Shown here piece after piece: positions 22,234 to 26,916 of a stretch of 26,916 bases of DNA. Both the position numbers and the translations under genes were made by a program. The notes beneath the pieces are model-generated. The model was not told the origin of the DNA. It did no database searches and worked only from the letters and a program-made list of their open reading frames with translations. Numbering within the stretch: position 1 is the first letter of the stretch; every line of letters begins with the position of its first letter. The DNA is from JALYUA01 sp038253555 (lineage in GTDB: Bacteria > Acidobacteriota > Thermoanaerobaculia > UBA5066 > Gp7-AA6). The stretch is from NCBI GenBank assembly GCA_038253555.1, contig JBBSGZ010000042.1, positions 1-26,916 on the forward strand, in the 5' to 3' direction.

Positions 22234-24444
22234 CTACCGCCGCGGGCCTCGCGGCCCCCTCTGATCGCCCCTCGGTCCCCGGTCGTCGCGGGGACCCCGG
22301 TCGTCCCCACGGTCGTCCTCACCGCCGCCCGCCGGCGCGAGCGCCATCTCGGCCTCGAGCTCCTCTTTTGACAGGGCCTGCTTCCGGGAGAGCTTGATCT
22401 TGCCCATGGGGTCGACGGCGATGATCTTGACCGTGACCTCGTCGCCTTCCTTGACCACGTCGGTCGTCTGGCGCACGCGGTAAGGCGCCAGCTCCGAGAT
22501 GTGCACCAGGCCGTCCTGTCCGGGGAGGATCTCGACGAAGGCTCCGTACGGCTCGACCCGGCGCACCTTCCCCTTGTACACCTTGCCGATTTCCGGCTCC
22601 TGCGTGAGGCTCTCGATGATCTCGATCGCGCGCAGCGCGGCCGCCTCGTCCGAGGAGGCGATCGAGACCTTGCCCGAATCTTCCACGTCGATCTTGCAGC
22701 CCGTCGACTCGATGATCGAACGGATCGTCTTGCCGCCGCTGCCGATCACGTCGCGGATGCGATCGCGCGGAATCTGCATCGTGAAGATGCGCGGCGCGAA
22801 AGGCGAGATGTTGGTTCTCGGCTTGTCGAGCGCGGCCGTCATCTTCTCGAGGATGTGGAGCCGGCCGGCCCGCGCCTGCTCGAGGGCGCGTTCCAGGATC
22901 TCCCTGGGGAGTCCCTTGATCTTGATGTCCATCTGAAGAGCGGTGATTCCCTCGCGGGAGCCGGCCACCTTGAAGTCCATGTCGCCGTAGTGGTCTTCCT
23001 GTCCGGCGATGTCAGTCAGGATCGCGAAGCGGTCTCCGTCGGAAACGAGGCCCATCGCGACGCCGGCGACGGGCGATTTGATCGGAACGCCCGCGTCCAT
23101 GAGGGCCAGAGTGCCGCCGCAGACGGTCGCCATCGAAGACGACCCGTTCGACTCGAGGATGTCGGAGACGACGCGGACGGTATAGGGGAACGCATCCTCG
23201 TTGGGGAGAACCGGCGAGAGGGCGCGCCGGGCGAGATTGCCGTGCCCTATGTCGCGGCGGGAGGGTCCCCGGAGGAACTTCGCCTCGCCCACGGAGAAGG
23301 GCGGAAAGTTGTAGTGGAGGAGAAAGGTGTGCTCGAGCTCTCCTTCGTACTCTTCGATGATCTGCGCGTCGTCAGACGTCCCGAGCGTCGCCGTGACGAG
23401 CGCCTGGGTCTCGCCGCGCGTGAAAAGGGCGGAGCCGTGCGTCCGGGGGAGAAGGCCCACTTCGCATTCGATCGGGCGGACCTGGTCGAACGCGCGTCCG
23501 TCCAGCCGCTGGCTTTTTCCGAGGATCGTCTCGCGCGTCAGGGTCTTGACCAGGTCGTCGGCGGCTTTCGTCGTCTGCTGGCGAAGGGCCGTCTCTCCCT
23601 CCGGGACTATCGACGCCGCGGCCTTCTTGACCGCTTTGATCTCGGCGTACGACGCGATCTTGTTCTTCATCGTGAGGGCCGCCATCATCGGCGCCTCCCA
23701 CTTCTGGCGGACCTCTGCGGCGACAGAGGCGGGGAACGCTTCCGGAGCCTTCCAGTCCGGCTTCATGTAGCCGGCCTGACGCTGCAGCTCCTTCTGCGCC
23801 CCGCAGATCTTCCGGATGAACTCGTGCCCGAAGAAAATCGCGTCGATCATGGTGCGTTCGGGCACCTCCCGGGCGCCCGCTTCGACCATGACGACTGCCG
23901 TTTCCGTCCCGGCGACGATCAGGTCGACGTCCGATTTGTCGCGCTCGGCATTGGTCGGATTGACGACGAACTGCCCCTCGATGCGGCCGACCCGGACGGC
24001 GCCGACGGGCGTGTAGAAGGGGATCAGGGAGCAGGTGAGCGCGACGGAAGCACCGTTCAACGCGAGGACATCCGGATCGTTCTGCCCGTCGGCGGAAAGC
24101 ACGAACGCGATCAACTGCGTCTCGTGGTTGAAGCCCTTCGGGAAGAGGGGCCGCATCGGGCGGTCGATCAACCGGGACGTCAGGGTTTCCTTCTCGGTCG
24201 GCCGGCCTTCGCGCTTGAACCAGCCGCCCGGGATCCGGCCGGCGGCGTACGTGTTCTCGCGATAGTCGACGGTCAGCGGAAAGAATTCGGCGTTTTCCTT
24301 GGGCTCCTTCTGGAAAACGGCCGTGCAGAGAACGACGGTGTCGCCGAACCGCATGACGGCGGAACCGTCGGCCTGCTTGGCGAGCTTGCCGATCTCGATC
24401 TCGAGGCTGCGGTTCCCGAGGGGAACGGAAATGGTATGGCGCAT
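22234..24444 (-). CDS. pnp: Polyribonucleotide nucleotidyltransferase (PNPase)
   Basis: A 736-residue phosphorolytic 3'-5' exoribonuclease of the RNA degradosome. The two RNase PH domains are present: first with FFPLTVDYRENTYAAGRIPG and GRPTEKETLTSRLIDRPMRP, second with RTHGSALFTRGETQALVTAT and YGDMDFKVAGSREGITALQM, which carries the active-site Asp residues. A KH domain (RDVIGSGGKTIRSIIESTG, GxxG) and an S1 domain (GKVYKGKVRRVEPYGAFVEI) follow. The end is an RG/D-rich tail (DDRGDDRGPRDDRGPRG), a possible RNA-binding extension. The start ATG 24444 has AAAGGAAAAAAC before it. It lies 112 bases after rpsO, the usual bacterial order, and hairpins in that gap may control its expression. Confidence 0.98.
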   Translation of the reverse strand: MRHTISVPLGNRSLEIEIGKLAKQADGSAVMRFGDTVVLCTAVFQKEPKENAEFFPLTVDYRENTYAAGRIPGGWFKREGRPTEKETLTSRLIDRPMRPLFPKGFNHETQLIAFVLSADGQNDPDVLALNGASVALTCSLIPFYTPVGAVRVGRIEGQFVVNPTNAERDKSDVDLIVAGTETAVVMVEAGAREVPERTMIDAIFFGHEFIRKICGAQKELQRQAGYMKPDWKAPEAFPASVAAEVRQKWEAPMMAALTMKNKIASYAEIKAVKKAAASIVPEGETALRQQTTKAADDLVKTLTRETILGKSQRLDGRAFDQVRPIECEVGLLPRTHGSALFTRGETQALVTATLGTSDDAQIIEEYEGELEHTFLLHYNFPPFSVGEAKFLRGPSRRDIGHGNLARRALSPVLPNEDAFPYTVRVVSDILESNGSSSMATVCGGTLALMDAGVPIKSPVAGVAMGLVSDGDRFAILTDIAGQEDHYGDMDFKVAGSREGITALQMDIKIKGLPREILERALEQARAGRLHILEKMTAALDKPRTNISPFAPRIFTMQIPRDRIRDVIGSGGKTIRSIIESTGCKIDVEDSGKVSIASSDEAAALRAIEIIESLTQEPEIGKVYKGKVRRVEPYGAFVEILPGQDGLVHISELAPYRVRQTTDVVKEGDEVTVKIIAVDPMGKIKLSRKQALSKEELEAEMALAPAGGGEDDRGDDRGPRDDRGPRGDQRGPRGPRR

Positions 24445-24489
24445 TGTTTTTTCCTTTCGAGTCAGAGGCGAGGGAAGGGACGCCGGCCG

Positions 24490-24506
24490 CGGGGCGAATT
24501 GCCCCG
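24490..24506 (-). promoter_or_regulatory. Hairpin in the pnp leader
   Basis: CGGGGC-GAATT-GCCCCG is a perfect 6-bp stem with a 5-base loop, about 45 bases ahead of the pnp start. In Escherichia coli a leader stem-loop cleaved by RNase III lets PNPase repress itself; this hairpin has the right position but is shorter. Function here is inferred. Confidence 0.35.
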
Positions 24507-24530
24507 AGCGCTCCGGCAGAGAAAATGTCC

Positions 24531-24544
24531 CGGCCCCCGGGCCG
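24531..24544 (-). terminator. Hairpin after rpsO, possible attenuating terminator
   Basis: The minus strand reads CGGCCCGGGGGCCG, a GC-only dyad 12 bases past the rpsO stop, followed by GGACATTTTC. The T run is short and displaced, so termination would be partial, allowing some readthrough into pnp. Confidence 0.35.
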
Positions 24545-24556
24545 ACGGATGTTCTT

Positions 24557-24835
24557 TTACTTACGGAGCCCGAGGCGCTCGATCAGCCGGTGGTAACGAG
24601 CGGCGTCCTCGCTCTTCAGGTAGTCGAGCAGGCGCCGGCGCCGGGAGACGAGCTTCAAGAGACCGCGGCGGGAGTGATGGTCCTTCGCGTTCGTCTTGAA
24701 GTGTTCGGTCAGATACGTAATCCGATTCGTGAGAAGGGCGACCTGGACCTCCGGGGACCCGGTGTCCGTGTCGTGCGTGCGGTAGTCCCGCACGATGTTG
24801 GGCTTTTCGGTCGTCTGATAGGTGGTAGCGTTCAA
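24557..24835 (-). CDS. rpsO: 30S ribosomal protein S15
   Basis: A 92-residue S15 protein that binds 16S rRNA in the central domain. The signature DTGSPEVQVALLTNRI and KDHHSRRGLLKLVSRRRRLL are present in full. I chose the TTG at 24835 because GGAGG lies 4 bases upstream and the length (92) matches the family (about 89). An ATG at 24862 would add nine residues, with no ribosome binding site. The gene lies between truB and pnp, the usual order. Confidence 0.97.
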   Translation of the reverse strand: MNATTYQTTEKPNIVRDYRTHDTDTGSPEVQVALLTNRITYLTEHFKTNAKDHHSRRGLLKLVSRRRRLLDYLKSEDAARYHRLIERLGLRK

Positions 24836-24979
24836 GAATCCTCCAATAGCCTTCCAATACACTCTACTTTTTAATAAACGATGAGCCTAGCACGCCTTCG
24901 GGAGGCCCGCCACCCGGATCGAGCGGTCAGGAGGCTTTCCGGCGGCGCGCGGAGATCTGACGCATGACGGCGGCTCAGC

Positions 24980-25927
24980 TCATCGCCTTCCGATCGTCTC
25001 CTCCGCCAGCACGATGCGGGGCTTCAGGATCGAAACCCCGCCCTGGCCGATCGGAGAGACCTGCGCCAGCGCCACCATTTCGTCGCCCGGGCCGAGAAGC
25101 GTGACCCAGGCGCCGTCGGCGGACGCCACCCCCCGCGCCGGAATCGGCTGCCCCTTCCGGACTTTCCACGCTTCGAGCGACGCCAGCCGAAGCCTTTCGA
25201 ACGGGAAAGGGACCCGGGAGAGCGGAAGGGCGTGCGGCGGCGCCAGCCGTTCCGCGTCGGGGAGCGCTTCGAAGAGCTCGAGCGCGATCGCCTCTTCGAC
25301 GCGGAAGTCGCCGATCCGGGTCCGGCGGAGGCTCTCGAGATGCGCGCCGCAGCGAAGCGATTCCCCGATGTTGTGCGCGATCGACCGGATGTAGGTCCCG
25401 GACGAGCAGGAAATCGAGAACTGGATCCTTCCGCCCGCGGGCGGTGAGAGGAGGAGCTCTGTGACCCTCACTTTCTTGGGAAGCAGCGGGACCTCTTCGC
25501 CCTTGCGCGCCATTTCGTAGAACTTGCGACCCTTGATCTTCTTCGCCGAATAGGGAGGGGGGGACTGGAGGAACTCTCCGCGGAACGGGGCCGCCGCTTC
25601 TTCGACCTCCGGCGCGCCGATTCCGCCGGGGTCTTTCTCTTCCCCCAGAGGTTCCCCCTCACGGTCATAGGTCGCCGTCGCGCGGCCGAGGCGGATCGTG
25701 CCCTCGTAGGATTTGTCGAGGAGCGTGAAAAACCCCTGCAAGCGGGCGGCTCCGCCGGCACACAGCAGCAGGAGTCCGGTCGCCATCGGGTCGAGAGTCC
25801 CGCTGTGCCCGATGCGGGGGACGCGCGTCGCCCGGCGCGCGCGTTCGACGACATCGTGGGACGTCAGTCCGCCGGGCTTGTCGATCAATATCAGGAACCC
25901 GCGGGAAAGAGAGTCGGGCCGCGTCAC
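24980..25927 (-). CDS. truB: tRNA pseudouridine(55) synthase TruB
   Basis: A 315-residue enzyme making pseudouridine 55 in the T loop of tRNAs. Conserved parts: GFLILIDKPGGLTSHDVV, GHSGTLDPMATGLLLL with the catalytic Asp, KSYEGTIRLG, QSPPPYSAKKIKGRKFYEMA, and CSSGTYIRSIAHNIG, with a C-terminal PUA-like end (ARGVASADGAWVTLLGPGDE). I use GTG 25927, which overlaps the rbfA stop by GTGA; the longer form from 26077 would carry a 50-residue arginine-rich segment that is read through rbfA out of frame. Confidence 0.95.
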   Translation of the reverse strand: MTRPDSLSRGFLILIDKPGGLTSHDVVERARRATRVPRIGHSGTLDPMATGLLLLCAGGAARLQGFFTLLDKSYEGTIRLGRATATYDREGEPLGEEKDPGGIGAPEVEEAAAPFRGEFLQSPPPYSAKKIKGRKFYEMARKGEEVPLLPKKVRVTELLLSPPAGGRIQFSISCSSGTYIRSIAHNIGESLRCGAHLESLRRTRIGDFRVEEAIALELFEALPDAERLAPPHALPLSRVPFPFERLRLASLEAWKVRKGQPIPARGVASADGAWVTLLGPGDEMVALAQVSPIGQGGVSILKPRIVLAEETIGRR

Positions 25928-26325
25928 TCCGGAGCGCCTTCGGGCGCTTTTTGGTCTGTTTCGTCCTCGTCCCCGGCCGGCGGGACCACTTTCGCCAGGA
26001 GCTCCTCGATGCGGGCGCCGCGCTCGATCGAGCGATCCGCGAAGAAATGCAGCTCGGGCGCGAAACGCAACCCGCACCGGCGGCCGACCTCCCGCCGGAG
26101 GAATCCGGACGCGCGATCGAGAGCGGCAAGCGCTTCGTCCCGCTCGGCCTCGCCGCCGAGCGCGGAGAAGTAGACACGGGCGGATCGGAGGTCCGGCGGC
26201 ATCTCCACTTCGGTAATGGTTACCTTGCGCAGTTCGGGATCATGCGCTTCGAGGAGCACCAGTCTGGAAATCTCCGCTCGGACGAGATCGGAGACGCGCT
26301 GAGCGCGGCGTGATTCTTTTTTCAC
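25924..26325 (-). CDS. rbfA: 30S ribosome-binding factor RbfA
   Basis: A 133-residue KH-type 30S maturation factor. From GTG 26325 the protein reads VKKESRRAQRVSDLVRAEIS, the normal start pattern of RbfA. VTITEVEMPPDLRSARVYFS and RFAPELHFFADRSIERG are the family's conserved blocks. A GTG at 26379 in the same frame would add 18 Pro-rich residues not usual in the family; neither start has a good ribosome binding site. The C-terminus (DEDETDQKAPEGAPE) is acidic. Its stop overlaps the truB start. The tail codons also form, on the other strand, a UUCG hairpin. Confidence 0.93.
   Translation of the reverse strand: MKKESRRAQRVSDLVRAEISRLVLLEAHDPELRKVTITEVEMPPDLRSARVYFSALGGEAERDEALAALDRASGFLRREVGRRCGLRFAPELHFFADRSIERGARIEELLAKVVPPAGDEDETDQKAPEGAPE
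25933..25952 (+). terminator. Antisense terminator-like UUCG hairpin in the rbfA 3' end
   Basis: On the plus strand AGCGCC-TTCG-GGCGCT is followed by TTTT: a perfect 6-bp stem with the stable C(UUCG)G loop and a T tract. It lies inside the last codons of rbfA and is antisense to the operon. It would stop any plus-strand transcript entering from truB. It may be coincidence, since the same bases encode KAPEGAPE. Confidence 0.4.
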
Positions 26326-26424
26326 GGCAGGAGGCGCTCGGCGCTCGTCGCCCGGCGCCGGGCGGAGAATGGGGGGCACCGGCCCGCCCCGCGCCTGACC
26401 CCCAGCGCCGCGCGCCCTCCGCGG

Positions 26425-26712
26425 TCACACATGAAGGAACTCATTCCGATAATCGAGGATCTCCCCCTCGAGATTCGATTCGACGAAGCGCAGCACGTTC
26501 TGCAGCACCGCATCGAGTGGCGGCTGATCGGGCCCGACGACGGCGACCCCGAGCTCACAGCGCTGGAGAAGGTCCTGCCCGCCCACTTCGGAGGCGGAGA
26601 TCTCGAACTCGTTGCGGATGCGGCTTTTCAGGCTTTTGACGATCATGCGTTTCTCTTTCAGGCCGCGGCAGCCCGGAAGATAGAGGTCGAAGACGGCGTA
26701 GGCGAGGACCAT
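26425..26712 (-). CDS. DUF503 (YlxP-like) small protein
   Basis: A 95-residue protein with the DUF503 pattern: FDLYLPGCRGLKEKRMIVKS near the N-terminus, ISASEVGGQDLLQRCELGVA in the middle, and VLRFVES...EILDYRNEFL at the end. It commonly lies between infB and rbfA in bacteria, and here it precedes rbfA by about 100 bases; infB is not seen in the window. The family has no firmly established function. The ATG at 26712 has no evident ribosome binding site; a heptamer repeat lies directly ahead. Confidence 0.88.
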   Translation of the reverse strand: MVLAYAVFDLYLPGCRGLKEKRMIVKSLKSRIRNEFEISASEVGGQDLLQRCELGVAVVGPDQPPLDAVLQNVLRFVESNLEGEILDYRNEFLHV

Positions 26713-26719
26713 GAAAGAG

Positions 26720-26754
26720 GGCGCTGGGCGCTGGGCGCGAGGCGAGGGGCGAAT
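26720..26754. repeat. Heptamer repeat, GGCGCTG/GGCGCGA/GGCGAGG units
   Basis: GGCGCTG, GGCGCTG, GGCGCGA and GGCGAGG (26720-26747) follow one another in register, then GGGCGAATT. This is the fourth member of the GGCGNNN family and lies directly upstream of the DUF503 start codon. Confidence 0.7.
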
Positions 26755-26916
26755 TCCCCGAGGTGTTCTCGCCGACCGCCTAGGAGCCCGTCCAGGTAAT
26801 CGAAAACGAGAGAAAGTGAAAACTCTTTTTCGCCACAGTTGGCCCCTAACGCCCGATCGTCACGTGCCGAGGGGTTTCAGTACCCCCGAGATCTCGGTTT
26901 TTAGCATTACTCGGAC
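26755..26916. other. Unassigned right-end sequence
   Basis: The last 160 bases contain no supported gene. An imperfect inverted repeat CGAAAACGAG / CTCTTTTTCG (26801-26810, 26823-26832) and a second dyad CCGAGATCTCGG followed by TTTTT near 26858-26905 are present, and base composition is lower in GC than the genes. It could be the end of an insertion element or a terminator region of a gene beyond the edge; infB, expected here, is not visible. Confidence 0.35.

Noticed and set aside
22501..24699. Very long open frame on the plus strand opposite pnp
   Set aside because: It mirrors the pnp codons; in GC-rich DNA the antisense frame stays open by chance. Its residues are Arg/Asp/Leu-rich without motifs, while pnp is unmistakable.

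Overview
The window is a high-GC bacterial segment made almost entirely of chromosomal genes. The gene set points to Acidobacteriota, possibly the Thermoanaerobaculia side. The evidence is a large secreted Asp-box (VPS10/sortilin-like) protein, a secreted Ig-like protein ending in a PCRIVDTR-type C-terminal domain, a glycine-zipper lipoprotein with a VPAGT opening, many GTG/TTG starts, and dispersed heptamer (GGCGNNN) tandem repeats. This assignment is an inference from domain style; there is no rRNA gene here. The left end is cut inside an IS630-type transposase and the right end lies in gene-free sequence, which would fit a metagenomic contig broken at repeats.

Layout. 1-1014: transposase N-terminus, a 17-unit heptamer array, and gene-poor sequence. 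1015-4380: a MetX-like alpha/beta hydrolase (-) flanked by inverted copies of a short palindromic repeat, a CPBP intramembrane protease (+) and a secreted HExxH protein (-). 4480-11032 (+): an anti-sigma-type ATPase and a STAS antagonist (partner-switching pair), a GGPP-synthase-like prenyltransferase, a membrane-anchored alkaline-phosphatase-superfamily protein, a quinone-oxidoreductase-like MDR protein, a GT4 glycosyltransferase and radC, with a DUF2905 gene running convergently. 11145-14336 (+): metG, tatD and a minimal zincin. 14483-20602 (-): two large secreted proteins; the second is split by a one-base frameshift and appears to start at CTG. 21255-26712 (-): a lipoprotein, then pnp, rpsO, truB, rbfA and a DUF503 gene.

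How the genes work together. The right-hand block is the widespread DUF503-rbfA-truB-rpsO-pnp ribosome maturation and RNA decay cluster, with hairpins between rpsO and pnp where enterobacterial pnp is autoregulated. In the 4480-7805 block the genes overlap by 4 bases (ATGA, GTGA), so the partner-switching pair and the prenyl synthase/phosphatase pair may be translationally coupled units. tatD and the zincin also overlap (GTGA), as do rbfA and truB.

No clear new defence or biosynthetic system is visible. The items most worth a second look are the frameshift and CTG start in the IVDTR protein, the missing normal start codon of the prenyl synthase, the heptamer repeats placed directly behind stop codons, the hydrolase flanked by inverted repeats, and an antisense UUCG terminator-like hairpin at the rbfA/truB junction.
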